Shown here: positions 31,983-40,445 of the stretch, one piece after another
Position numbering within the stretch: the stretch's first letter is position 1
How the letters are laid out: each line of letters begins with the position of its first letter
Assembly (NCBI RefSeq): GCF_017592555.1
Contig: NZ_JAGFNS010000030.1
Span: 1-64,000, forward strand
Source: Actinoplanes flavus
GTDB taxonomy: Bacteria > Actinomycetota > Actinomycetes > Mycobacteriales > Micromonosporaceae
Direction of reading: 5' to 3'
DNA: 64,000 bases
Notes under the pieces: model-generated
Told to the model about the DNA's origin: nothing
Databases searched by the model: none
Seen by the model: the letters and a program-made list of their open reading frames with translations, nothing else
Made by a program: the position numbers and the translations under genes

Positions 31983-33020
31983 TCACCGGCCGGCGCCGGC
32001 CATCGTGGAGTGCCGACCGATGGCGCTTTCGGGGCTGCCGGGTGTCGAGGCGAACGCCCGGCGGTACTGCTGCGGTGGCACGCCGACGTGAATGCCGAAG
32101 TGGCGGCGCAGGTTCGCCGCCGAGCCCAGCCCGCACCGCTCACCGATGGCGTCGATCGGCAGGTCCGTGGTCTCCAGCAGGACTTGCGCGTGGGCGAGGC
32201 GCTGGTGCAGCAGCCACTGCAGCGGCGTCGTGCCGGTCGCGGCCTGCACTCGCCGGAAGAAGGTGCGCGGGCTGAGTCCGGCTCGGCGGGCCAACCCTTC
32301 GACGGTGTGCGGCCGGTCGATATGGGCGATTGCCCACTGCAGCACGCCGCCGACGCCGTCGTGGTCACGGGCCGGCACGGCGCGGTCGATGAACTGTGCC
32401 TGCCCGCCGGGGCGGTGCGCCGGTACGACGAGCCGGCGGGCCAGCTGATTGGCGACGTGTGCGCCGAAGTCGGTGCGCACCACGTGCAGGCACAGGTCGA
32501 GCCCGGCGGTCATGCCGGCGCTGGTGAGCACCGGGCCGTCGTCGACGTACAGCACCGCGTCGTCGACGGTCACCCGCGGGAATCGGTCGGCGAGGATCGC
32601 GGTGTGCGCCCAGTGTGCGGTCGCGCGCCGGCCGTCGAGCAGGCCGGCCTCGGCGAGGGCGAACGCACCGGTACACAGTGACATGAGCCGGACCCCGGCG
32701 GCCGCGGCGCGCCGCAGCGTGTCCAGTAGTTCGTCGTCGAAGTCTTGGGCACCCGTCACGCAGGCTTCGGGGACCGCGGTGACGATGGCCAGGTCCGCCT
32801 CGAGGATCTCGCTGAGCCGGTGCGGCGAGGTGAGGCTCACCCCGTTGCGGGGCTGCGCCGCCTGGTCGCTGCCGGGGCACAGGCGCAGGTCGTACCAGGG
32901 GTCGGCGAGGTCGGGCTGGGCGACGCCGAACACCGCGGAGGCGATCGCCACTTCGTACAGGTCCCAGGGGTGCATGTCGGTGTGGTCGACGACCACGACC
33001 GCGACGGACGGTGCTGTCAT
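31983..33020 (-). CDS. GlxA-type AraC regulator with DJ-1/PfpI domain
   Basis: The 345-residue protein starts at ATG 33020 (or ATG 33029). Residues 5-190 form a DJ-1/PfpI-like domain with the conserved Cys at 116 (LMSLCTGAFALAEAGLLDGR), the usual sensing residue. Residues 225-335 are an AraC helix-turn-helix pair (TVEGLARRAGLSPRTFFRRV, then IDAIGERCGLGSAANLRRHF). GlxA-like regulators often activate a divergent catabolic gene; here an SDR gene lies directly opposite. Ligand unknown. Confidence 0.9.
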   Translation of the reverse strand: MTAPSVAVVVVDHTDMHPWDLYEVAIASAVFGVAQPDLADPWYDLRLCPGSDQAAQPRNGVSLTSPHRLSEILEADLAIVTAVPEACVTGAQDFDDELLDTLRRAAAAGVRLMSLCTGAFALAEAGLLDGRRATAHWAHTAILADRFPRVTVDDAVLYVDDGPVLTSAGMTAGLDLCLHVVRTDFGAHVANQLARRLVVPAHRPGGQAQFIDRAVPARDHDGVGGVLQWAIAHIDRPHTVEGLARRAGLSPRTFFRRVQAATGTTPLQWLLHQRLAHAQVLLETTDLPIDAIGERCGLGSAANLRRHFGIHVGVPPQQYRRAFASTPGSPESAIGRHSTMAGAGR

Positions 33021-33132
33021 GACGGCCATGGTGGCACGAATTTTGCGGAGGACGTCGGTACTGCCACTCGTGGGCGAGGGTGCCGCTTGGCAGCATCGGT
33101 TCCGGCGTTTCCAATTCCGGCGAAGGAGCACG

Positions 33133-33870
33133 ATGGGTACGTACACGGGGAAGAAGGCTGTGGTCATCGGCGGGACCCACGGCATGGGCCGTGCCGTGGT
33201 GGACACTCTGCTGGCCGACGGGGCGCAGGTGTTGCTGACCGGCCGGACCGAGGTTGCGGCGCAGCCGGGCCTCCATGCCGCGCGTTCCGATGTGACCAGT
33301 ACGCGCGACATCGACGCGTTGGGTGAGACGGTCGCCGCCCACTTCGGGCTCTTCGACTTTCTGCACGTCAACGTGGGTGTCGCCGAGGTTTCACCGTTCG
33401 AGCGGGTGACGGTGGCCAGCTACGACCGCATGTTCGACGTCAACGCCCGGGGTGTGTTCTTCACCGTGCAGCGGCTGGCGCCGATGATCCGCGACGGCGG
33501 GTCGATCGTGTTCACCACGGCGGTGACCAACGGTCTCGGGTCACCGACGATGAGCGTGTACTCCGGGACCAAGGCGGCGGTGCGGGCGTTCGCGAAGGTG
33601 CTGGCCGCGGAACTTCTGCCGCGCGGGGTCCGGGTGAACACGGTTGCGCCGGGGTTCATCGACACACCGACGATGGGGTTCGCGGATGCGGGGGCCGATG
33701 AGCGTGCGGCGCTGATGAAGGTCGGCGACCAGATCACGCCGATGCGCCGGCATGGAACGGTGCGGGAGATCGCCCGCGCGGTGCTGTTCCTCGGCTTCGA
33801 GGCGACCTTCACCACCGGCGTCGAACTGCCGGTCGACGGCGGCCTCGGCCACGTCGAGACCCGCCTCTGA
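33133..33870 (+). CDS. Short-chain dehydrogenase/reductase
   Basis: A 245-residue SDR starting at ATG 33133 with GAAGGAG upstream. Nucleotide motif IGGTHGMGRA (residues 12-21), the NVG segment, active-site Y143 and K147 (YSGTK), and PGFIDTPT are present. The catalytic Ser position in IVFTTAV is Thr, which many active SDRs tolerate. It is divergent from the GlxA regulator and is probably its target. Confidence 0.88.
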   Translation: MGTYTGKKAVVIGGTHGMGRAVVDTLLADGAQVLLTGRTEVAAQPGLHAARSDVTSTRDIDALGETVAAHFGLFDFLHVNVGVAEVSPFERVTVASYDRMFDVNARGVFFTVQRLAPMIRDGGSIVFTTAVTNGLGSPTMSVYSGTKAAVRAFAKVLAAELLPRGVRVNTVAPGFIDTPTMGFADAGADERAALMKVGDQITPMRRHGTVREIARAVLFLGFEATFTTGVELPVDGGLGHVETRL

Positions 33871-33960
33871 AGCGCCGCCGCCTCTGACGCACCTGACCGG
33901 AGACGGCCGCCGGGCGTTGCCGTGCCGATCGGCGAGGGATCGGCACGGCTTTCGATGACG

Positions 33961-35259
33961 TCAGCCCGGGAACTGGTCGGGGTCGACGTCGGATGAGGAG
34001 GCGTTGCCGCCGAAGACCTCTTTCAGGCTGAGTTCCCAGATCGTGTACTGGCGGGAGGTGGTGGTGAACTTGAGGCTGTCGTCGAATTTGCTGAACCCGC
34101 ATTCGCGGGTGAAGCGTTTGCCGTCCCAGTCCACGCCGGTGGCCATGAAGACCTGGTAGGTGCCGTCCTTGATGCGGCCGGTCGTGACCTTCTTGTTGCC
34201 CCGGATGTAGACGGCGACGGTCGGCTTCTTCGAGCCCACCTTCACCAGTTTGACCACGGTGTCCACCGCGTTGCCGTTGTCGATTTTGAGTTGGCCGCTG
34301 CCACCGGTGACGCGGGTCAGGTAGGTCGCGTTGGGCTTGCGGCGGTTCTGATCCTTCGTCGCGGCGGGCACGAACGAGCCGAATCGGTACTTCGCGGCCG
34401 GGTCGGAGGCGGCGAGCGCGGCGATCGCGGTTCTCAGGTCGGTCGCGGCGTCGGCGCGGCCGAGCGCGGCGGCCGCGGAGCCGCCGGTGCAGATGCTGCG
34501 GCCTTCCGCGGATCCGGACACCGAGGACAGTTCGTCGGCCAGGCCGGAGAGCGCGGACACCAGGTCGCCGTGCGCGGCACTGGCCGCGGCCGGCGCCGTG
34601 AGCGCGGACAGTGTGGACTGCTGCGTGCGTGCCGTCTCGGCCAGGGCGTCGGCGGCGCCGGCCACCGCGCCGGGTGTGGTGGCCGCCCGCAGGCTGTTGA
34701 CGCCCGCGGCCAACTGTTTGTCGGCGTCGTTCAGGGCGGCCTGGAAGGCGACCGGATCGAGCGGCGGCGCCGCGGCGGCGGCTTGCTCGGTCGGCAGGGT
34801 CGCGGTGGTGGTGGCGGTCGTGGTGGTGGTGCCGCCGGTGGTCTCGGTGTCGCTCGCGCCGAAGACTCTCGGCGCCAGGAGGATGGCACTGAGCAGGACC
34901 ATTCCCGCGGCGACGGCGAGGATCCGGGTACGCGGGCCGAACCGCGACGGGGCGGGAGCGGCGAAGCCGGGCGGATCGCCGGGCGGCGGGAAGCCGGGGA
35001 AGGCGGCGGCGGGTTGCACCCGGATGAGCACCGGCACGGTCCGCATGGAGGTCGTGCCGGTGGCCGGGTCGACCCAGGGCAGGTCGACGTTCAGCATCAC
35101 GCCGTCCGTGGCGCCCGGCGGCAGATAGATCATCACGGGCTCGCCGTTCGGGGGCGCCGCGACCGCCTTCGTCGCACCGTTCGCGGCCTCGGCCGCTGTC
35201 AGCTCGACGACGACGTGCGCGGAGCCGCCGGAGGCATGGCCCCCCGTATTCACATCCAT
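33961..35259 (-). CDS. Membrane protein with DnaJ-C-like N-terminal segment
   Basis: The 432-residue protein begins at ATG 35259. Residues 15-85 resemble the beta-barrel part of DnaJ C-terminal domains (VVVELTAAEAANGATKAV, then IYLPPGATDGVMLNVDLP). One membrane helix lies near 110-130. A long Ala/Thr-rich helical stretch and a beta-rich C-terminal domain (TVVKLVKVGSKKPTVAVYIR, ECGFSKFDD) complete the outside part. Similar proteins with this end domain occur in actinomycetes and have no function assigned. It follows ppx by 22 bases. Confidence 0.65.
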   Translation of the reverse strand: MDVNTGGHASGGSAHVVVELTAAEAANGATKAVAAPPNGEPVMIYLPPGATDGVMLNVDLPWVDPATGTTSMRTVPVLIRVQPAAAFPGFPPPGDPPGFAAPAPSRFGPRTRILAVAAGMVLLSAILLAPRVFGASDTETTGGTTTTTATTTATLPTEQAAAAAPPLDPVAFQAALNDADKQLAAGVNSLRAATTPGAVAGAADALAETARTQQSTLSALTAPAAASAAHGDLVSALSGLADELSSVSGSAEGRSICTGGSAAAALGRADAATDLRTAIAALAASDPAAKYRFGSFVPAATKDQNRRKPNATYLTRVTGGSGQLKIDNGNAVDTVVKLVKVGSKKPTVAVYIRGNKKVTTGRIKDGTYQVFMATGVDWDGKRFTRECGFSKFDDSLKFTTTSRQYTIWELSLKEVFGGNASSSDVDPDQFPG

Positions 35260-35281
35260 GCTTAGAGTATCGACGACCTCG

Positions 35282-36286
35282 TCAACGCATGCCATCCATG
35301 ATCTTCAGGACGGGTCGTGGCTTCCGGTCGGTGAGGGGCCACCGCCGGTGGGACGGGGTCGGGACGCCGAGGGTGTCCAGCCGGTGCAGGATCACCCCTT
35401 CCCGCAGCGCCCAGGGGCAGATCTCCAGCTCACCGATCTCCAGCGCCCGCATCGCTGCCCCGGCCACCAGGGCGCCGGCGACGAGCTGGTGGGCGCGGCC
35501 GGGGCTCACGCCGTCCAGGTCGGCGAGGTCGGGTGACGCCATCCGGCTGATGAAGCCGAACACCTGGCGCAGCCCCACCTCGGTGAGGACCCGGCGGGTC
35601 CGCGGTCCGCTGCTGGACGGGGCGGCTCCGGCGAGCCGGGCCAGCGAGCGGAACGTCTTCGAGGTGCCGACCGCGAGATCGTACGGCCCGGCCTCGCGGA
35701 TCCGGCGGGCGACCGGGGTGAGGGCCGCGTCGAGGTCCGCGGTGAGCGCGTCGACGTCCCCACGGGCCGGCGGGTCGCCGGGCAGCCGCTGGCGGGTGAG
35801 GCGCCCGGCGCCGAGTGGCAGCGACAGCGCCACGTCGGGGTCCTCGTCGCGGCCGATCGCCAGCTCCAGGGATCCGCCGCCGATGTCGAGCACCAGCAGC
35901 CGCCCGGCGGACCAGCCGTACCACCGGCGGACGGCGAGGAAGGTGTAGCGTGCCTCGTCCGCGCCGGACAGCACCTGGAGGTCGACGCCGGTCTCGGTCC
36001 GCACCCGGGCGAGAACGGCCGCCGAGTTGTCCGCCTCGCGCAGCGCGGAGGTCGCGAAGGCGAGCAGCTCCTCGCATCCCGCGATCGTCGCGGTCGCCCT
36101 GGCCCGTGCCACGGCGCGCACCAGCCGGCCGGCGCCCGTGTCGGTCACTCGTCCCGCCTCGACCTGTTCCGCGAGCCGCAGTTGCGTCTTCTCGGACCGC
36201 ATGGGGTCGGGATGGCCGCCCCGGTGGGCGTCCACGACGAGGAGATGCACGGTGTTCGATCCGACATCCAGTACGCCGAGCCGCAT
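35282..36286 (-). CDS. ppx: Exopolyphosphatase / Ppx-GppA phosphatase
   Basis: A 334-residue protein, the shorter actinobacterial form. The actin-like fold motifs are GVLDVGSNTVHLLVV (phosphate 1), LAFATSALREADN, LVLDIGGGSLELAIGRDEDP (phosphate 2) and the C-terminal ALREGVIL. Ppx/GppA enzymes hydrolyse polyphosphate or pppGpp. In mycobacteria the two short paralogues differ, with Ppx1 active on short chains. Co-directional with the membrane protein gene; common function not evident. Confidence 0.9.
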   Translation of the reverse strand: MRLGVLDVGSNTVHLLVVDAHRGGHPDPMRSEKTQLRLAEQVEAGRVTDTGAGRLVRAVARARATATIAGCEELLAFATSALREADNSAAVLARVRTETGVDLQVLSGADEARYTFLAVRRWYGWSAGRLLVLDIGGGSLELAIGRDEDPDVALSLPLGAGRLTRQRLPGDPPARGDVDALTADLDAALTPVARRIREAGPYDLAVGTSKTFRSLARLAGAAPSSSGPRTRRVLTEVGLRQVFGFISRMASPDLADLDGVSPGRAHQLVAGALVAGAAMRALEIGELEICPWALREGVILHRLDTLGVPTPSHRRWPLTDRKPRPVLKIMDGMR

Positions 36287-36530
36287 GCCTGGAAGCTAAC
36301 TCCGGAACGGGGATGCCGGGACGGACAGGCGGTGAGATTCATCGAGAGTTCGGCGAGTCTTCTTCCGGCAGCCAGGTCGGGACCTTGGACCCGGACCTGT
36401 CGGCCCTACTGCGCGGCGCCGCGGGACCGCATTCTCATATGCGTAAGCCGACGATCGAACCCCGGCCGAACATCAGGCCGGCGGAACCGACCGAGGGATA
36501 GAACGTCATCTGTTAACGGGGGAGTCAATC

Positions 36531-37043
36531 ATGAGCGCTATGGCCCACGAGGTCGGCCGGACCGTCGCCGGCAGTGCTGTCCGCAGCTCGCGCAAGGCCG
36601 CACGCGGCAAGGGCGGCGCGGTTCGCTGGATCGGCGTCGTGCTGGCATTCGCCGGCCTGGTCATGGTCGCCGCCGGAGCCACCACCTGGTTCACGGTCCA
36701 GTCGCAGCTGGCCGACGAGCGGATCACCGTCTCGGCCGACGCCGCATGGTTCGCCGGCGAGAAGATCGACGGCCCGCTGACCGCCTACTCCGAGGCCCAG
36801 ATCATCGAGAAGCACGCCCTCAAGGCAAGCGGCGGCAAGACCTACGCCGAGCTCGACAAGGAGGACCCGGTCCGGGCCACCGTGATGAACGGCTCGTTCC
36901 TGCGCGCCTCGCTGTTCACCTCGGTCGTCTCGTTCGGCATCGCCGCGATGGTCATGGGCCTGGGCGTCGTCATCTCCCTCGCCGGCTACGCGCTGTTCCT
37001 GATCGGCCGGCGCCCCGCCACCGACCCGGCTCCCACCGTCTGA
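36531..37043 (+). CDS. Two-helix membrane protein (170 aa)
   Basis: Begins at ATG 36531 with GGGGGAG upstream. A basic start (SSRKAARGKGGAVRW) leads to helix 1 (residues 32-52). An 80-residue outside loop contains ITVSADAAWFAGEKIDGPLT and the Tyr/Glu-rich SEAQIIEKHALK. Helix 2 is at 128-160. Homologues are widespread in actinomycetes, often wrongly labelled as LigA dioxygenase subunits. There is no catalytic motif; a membrane structural role is plausible. Confidence 0.75.
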   Translation: MSAMAHEVGRTVAGSAVRSSRKAARGKGGAVRWIGVVLAFAGLVMVAAGATTWFTVQSQLADERITVSADAAWFAGEKIDGPLTAYSEAQIIEKHALKASGGKTYAELDKEDPVRATVMNGSFLRASLFTSVVSFGIAAMVMGLGVVISLAGYALFLIGRRPATDPAPTV

Positions 37044-37060
37044 CGTACCACGACCCGAGA

Positions 37061-37159
37061 GAAGCGGGGGGCGGGGGCCCCCCCCCCCCCGCCCCCCCCG
37101 GGGCCCCCCCCCCCCCCCGGGCGGGGGGGCCCGCCCCCCCCCCCCCCCCCCCCCGCTTC
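37061..37159. other. Suspect G/C-run block framed by a terminator-like inverted repeat
   Basis: Between GAAGCGGGG (37061-37069) and CCCCGCTTC (37151-37159) there are about 80 bases of only G and C, with runs of up to 18 C. The outer 9-bp arms look like the base of a normal terminator; the interior looks like unreliable base calling or wrong extension of the hairpin. Confidence 0.6.
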
Positions 37160-37183
37160 CGCATGTGCGCCTCACCAAAAGGG

Positions 37184-37948
37184 TCAGGCCGGTGTGGCGA
37201 AGTTCTGGGTCCAGTACCGGGTTCCGGAGGAGGACTCCGCCAGGCCGACGCCGATCTGGGTGTAGTCGCAGTTGAGGATGTTGGCCTTGTGGCCGGGGCT
37301 GTTCATCCAGCCGTCCATGACGCTGGCCGCGGTGGTGTAGCCGGCCGCGACGTTCTCGGCGACGCCGCGCCACTGATAGCCCTCGGCGGTGACCCGGTCG
37401 CCCATGCTCGCCTCGCCGGGCAGCTGGTGCGACATGGTGTTCTGCGCGGCCTGCCGGTCGGAGTGCTTCTGCGCCGCCGCCTCCAGCCGCGACTCCCGGC
37501 TGAGCCCGGAGCAGCCGGCCTTCTCCCGTTCGACGTTGACCAGGCGCAGCACTTCGGCGTTGACCGTGGCGGAGCCGGTGGAGCCGCTCGACGGCGCCTT
37601 GGTCGTCGTGGACGGTTTCGCCGTCGCGGTCCGCCGGCGGGTCGTGGACGCCGTCTGCGAGTTCTTCGGGCGTACGGTCGCCGATCTGCTCGCCGACGGT
37701 GTGGCCGACGCCGACGGCGTGGCGGGCGCGGAGGTCGTGGGCGGCGCGGAGGTCGCCGCGGTCTCCGTGGTCTCGTCCGGCGCGGCGGTCCCGGCCGTGG
37801 TGGCGGCCGGGTTGGTCGCGGCCAGGCGGATCTCCCGGTCCCCGGTGCCGGCGCCCGCGACGATCGTGGCCGAGCCGGCTCCGATCAGTCCCAGGGCCCC
37901 GATGGCCGTCAGGACGTAGCGGGTTCGTCGTTGGGATGGGGTGGGCAC
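37184..37948 (-). CDS. Secreted CAP/SCP-domain protein, second copy
   Basis: The 254-residue product starts at GTG 37948 with GAGGAG upstream (better than the in-frame ATG 42 bases before). N-terminal basic residues and a hydrophobic helix (YVLTAIGALGLIGAGSAT) form a signal or anchor. A Thr/Ala/Ser-rich linker of about 90 residues follows. The CAP domain starts near residue 130 (LVNVEREKAGC, AQKHSDRQAA, GVAENVA, DGWMNSPGHKANIL). It is a paralogue of the CAP gene at 1919-2671 but lacks the Gly-Tyr repeats. Divergent from the choice-of-anchor gene. Confidence 0.88.
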   Translation of the reverse strand: MPTPSQRRTRYVLTAIGALGLIGAGSATIVAGAGTGDREIRLAATNPAATTAGTAAPDETTETAATSAPPTTSAPATPSASATPSASRSATVRPKNSQTASTTRRRTATAKPSTTTKAPSSGSTGSATVNAEVLRLVNVEREKAGCSGLSRESRLEAAAQKHSDRQAAQNTMSHQLPGEASMGDRVTAEGYQWRGVAENVAAGYTTAASVMDGWMNSPGHKANILNCDYTQIGVGLAESSSGTRYWTQNFATPA

Positions 37949-38073
37949 GAACGTACTCCTCGTCGACTCGCCTGGTAGCAGCCGACTCACTATTCATCCC
38001 CGGCGGGCGTGAAGATCGATACTAAGAAACCCTTAAGGTTCGCCTCATCGAAAACTAACGGTCCCCGCTAACA

Positions 38074-38102
38074 TTGACGTCCGTCGAAGTGACGCTTAGC
38101 GT
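38074..38102 (+). promoter_or_regulatory. Promoter of the choice-of-anchor-B gene
   Basis: TTGACG (38074) and TAGCGT (38097) are 17 bases apart. The -10 region lies inside the small palindrome ACGCTTAGCGT (38092-38102), which may be a repressor site. Confidence 0.55.
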
Positions 38103-38173
38103 TCAGGCACACGCATCCGGTGCGTGCCACACCCCCCGCGCGCGCCGGTTCCCCCGCGCGAAAGGGCATCGAC

Positions 38174-39481
38174 ATGCTCCGAGGCGTACGTCGCACCATC
38201 CTTGCCGTCACCGGATTCCTGCTGCTGCTCGCCGTCGCCGGGCCACCGGCCACCGCGCACGACCCGGACACCCCGGAGGGCCGCGCCGAGCAGGCCGAGA
38301 TGCTGCGCATCTACCAGCCCACCTGGCGCAGCGGCGAGCGCCTCGCCGGCGCACCGATCACCTGCGTCAACGGGAAGGCCGACAAGTACCCGTGCAAGAA
38401 CGTCGACCTGCTCAGCTTCCTGCCGCAGTCGGCGCTGGGCGGCGGCGGCTCGTCGAGCATGTGGTACTGGACCGACACCCGCGACAGCAACGAGTACATC
38501 CTGTACTGCCGGTCCAACGGGGTCTCGTTCGTCAACGTCACCGACCCGTCGAACCCGCGCTACCTGGGCAACCTGCCGTCGTCGAACGGGGTCAGCTCCT
38601 CCTGGTGCGACGTGCGCACCTACAAGAACTACGCCTACATCGGCAAGGACTCGGTGTCGCACGGCATCCAGATCTTCAACCTCAACCGGCTCCAGGGCGT
38701 GACCACCCCGCAGACGTTCACCGCGGACGCGCGTTTCACCGGCCTGACCAACAGCCACACGCTGCAGATCAATCAGAACACCGGTTTCCTGTACGTCTCC
38801 GGCGCGAACACGTGCGGCAAGGGCCTGACGATCTACGACATCAAGACGCCGCTCACCCTGACGCTGGCGGCGTGCTACAGCCGTGAGGTCTACTCGCACG
38901 AGTCGATCGTGGTGACCTACGCCGGCCCGGACACCCGCTACACCGGCCGGGAGATCGCGTTCAACTACACCGGCCAGGGCCGGCGGTTCCAGATCCTCGA
39001 CGTGACCAACAAGTCGAACATCGTCGTCCTGTCCAGCGTCACCCACCCGGGCGCCAGCTTCATCCACCAGGGCTTCGCCACCAGCGACTACAAGCACATG
39101 ATCGTCAACGACGAGACGATCAGCACCGCATCCGGCAGCCCGGACTTCGTCTACAACATCGAGAAGCTGGACGCCGCGCGCTACGTGGGCCGGGACAACG
39201 GCACCCGCGGCACGTTCGTCAACCACAACGGCTACACCGTCGGCAACCGGCACTTCCAGGCCTCGTACCGCGGTGGCCTGCGCATCCTCGACACCACGAA
39301 CGCCGCCTCGGCCTCGCTGCCCGAGGTCGGCTACTTCGACGTCGACCCCAGCTCCAACGCCAGCGGATACAGCGGCAGCTGGATGGCGCTGCCGTACCTG
39401 AAGAACGGTGTCGTCGCCGTGCAGAGCATCGGCGTCGGGCTGTTCCTGGTCCGGCCGACCGGAACGGCGGCGGTCAGCTGA
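38174..39481 (+). CDS. Secreted choice-of-anchor-B/LVIVD-repeat protein
   Basis: The 435-residue protein starts at ATG 38174 (AAAGGG upstream). Signal peptide residues 1-29 end in ATAHD. The rest has LVIVD-type beta-propeller repeats (SFVNVTDPSNPRYLGNLPSS, IQIFNLNRLQGV, FQILDVTNKSNIVVLSSV, LRILDTTNAAS). This pattern defines the choice-of-anchor-B group, secreted proteins of unknown role. A His-rich secreted protein gene follows within 39 bases, likely in one operon. Confidence 0.82.
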   Translation: MLRGVRRTILAVTGFLLLLAVAGPPATAHDPDTPEGRAEQAEMLRIYQPTWRSGERLAGAPITCVNGKADKYPCKNVDLLSFLPQSALGGGGSSSMWYWTDTRDSNEYILYCRSNGVSFVNVTDPSNPRYLGNLPSSNGVSSSWCDVRTYKNYAYIGKDSVSHGIQIFNLNRLQGVTTPQTFTADARFTGLTNSHTLQINQNTGFLYVSGANTCGKGLTIYDIKTPLTLTLAACYSREVYSHESIVVTYAGPDTRYTGREIAFNYTGQGRRFQILDVTNKSNIVVLSSVTHPGASFIHQGFATSDYKHMIVNDETISTASGSPDFVYNIEKLDAARYVGRDNGTRGTFVNHNGYTVGNRHFQASYRGGLRILDTTNAASASLPEVGYFDVDPSSNASGYSGSWMALPYLKNGVVAVQSIGVGLFLVRPTGTAAVS

Positions 39482-39519
39482 CCGGCGCCGGATCGCGTCA
39501 CCGCCGCCTCTCGGCGGCG

Positions 39520-40341
39520 GTGACGCTGGCGGGTTTCGTGGCGGCCGCCTACCTCTTCGCCGACAGCCGCGGCCCGTCCCCGGCCACGGTTCCGGCGCCG
39601 GCCGCCTCGGCGGTCGCCTTTCACAGCGACGGGCTCTCCGACAGCTACGACGGCTTCCGGGTGGAGGCGCTGGCCCTGCCCACCGGCCGCGGCCCGGGCC
39701 GGGTGTCGCTGCGGGTCACCGGCCCGGACGGCGCCGCCACCGACTTCCAGCACGTGCACACCAAACCCATGCACATGTACGTGCTCCGCGACGACCTCTC
39801 CCACTATCAGCACCTGCACCCGGAGGTGGCCGACGGCGTGTGGACCGCCCCGGTGACCGTCTCCGACGGCGGCGCCTACCGGGTGTACATCGAGTTCGTG
39901 CCGCACGGCCGCCCGGCCGGCGCCGACCCCACCGTTCTCGGGGTCCCGTTCGTCATCGCCGGTGACACCAGCATGGTGCCCGTCCCCGCCCCGCAGGCCC
40001 AGGCGCGGTCCGGCCCCTACCTCGTACGCCGTCTCGACGGCACCGCCGACCTGGTCTCCGGCACCCCGACGGCGTTGCGGTTCCAGGTGTTGCGGGACGG
40101 CCGCCCCGCGGTGCTCGAACCGTATCTCGGCGCGTACGCCCACCTGTCGAACTTCGAGGTGCGCACCCAGGGCCTCAAGCATCTGCACCCGATCCCGGCC
40201 GGCCCGGACGGCGCCGCCCCGCCCGATGCCGTCCTGGCGTTCCACGCCGCCTTCGCCGAACGCGGCGACAAGCGCCTGTTCCTGCAGTTCCGGGCCGGCG
40301 GCACCACCCATCAGGTCGCCTTCACCGTCTTCAGCATCTGA
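39520..40341 (+). CDS. Secreted His-rich metal-binding protein (putative)
   Basis: About 273 residues from GTG 39520; the true start may be slightly upstream, since the basic residues normal for a signal peptide lie before it in frame. Residues 1-12 are a hydrophobic segment. Later come two His-rich stretches: HVHTKPMHMYVLRDDLSHYQ followed by HLHP, and LKHLHPI near the end. These fit a periplasmic-type copper or other metal site in a CopC/YtkA-like beta-sandwich fold. It follows the choice-of-anchor-B gene. Confidence 0.65.
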   Translation: MTLAGFVAAAYLFADSRGPSPATVPAPAASAVAFHSDGLSDSYDGFRVEALALPTGRGPGRVSLRVTGPDGAATDFQHVHTKPMHMYVLRDDLSHYQHLHPEVADGVWTAPVTVSDGGAYRVYIEFVPHGRPAGADPTVLGVPFVIAGDTSMVPVPAPQAQARSGPYLVRRLDGTADLVSGTPTALRFQVLRDGRPAVLEPYLGAYAHLSNFEVRTQGLKHLHPIPAGPDGAAPPDAVLAFHAAFAERGDKRLFLQFRAGGTTHQVAFTVFSI

Positions 40342-40445
40342 CCGCCCACCGGGCGGCGATCCCATCCGCTGGGGGTGATGGCACCGGAACCATCCGGGAC
40401 CATTCTGTCTGCTATGGGAGGTATTCGTGGTATACGGGGGACGCG

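Noticed and set aside
29585..32275. Long plus-strand open frame of 896 codons
   Set aside because: It is antisense to the GNAT, small acidic and TPR genes; its product is His/Arg/Gln-rich nonsense, as expected for shadows in high-GC DNA.
37070..37150. Poly-G/C block as a G-quadruplex or triplex element
   Set aside because: Complete lack of A/T and the framing terminator arms make a base-calling artefact more likely.
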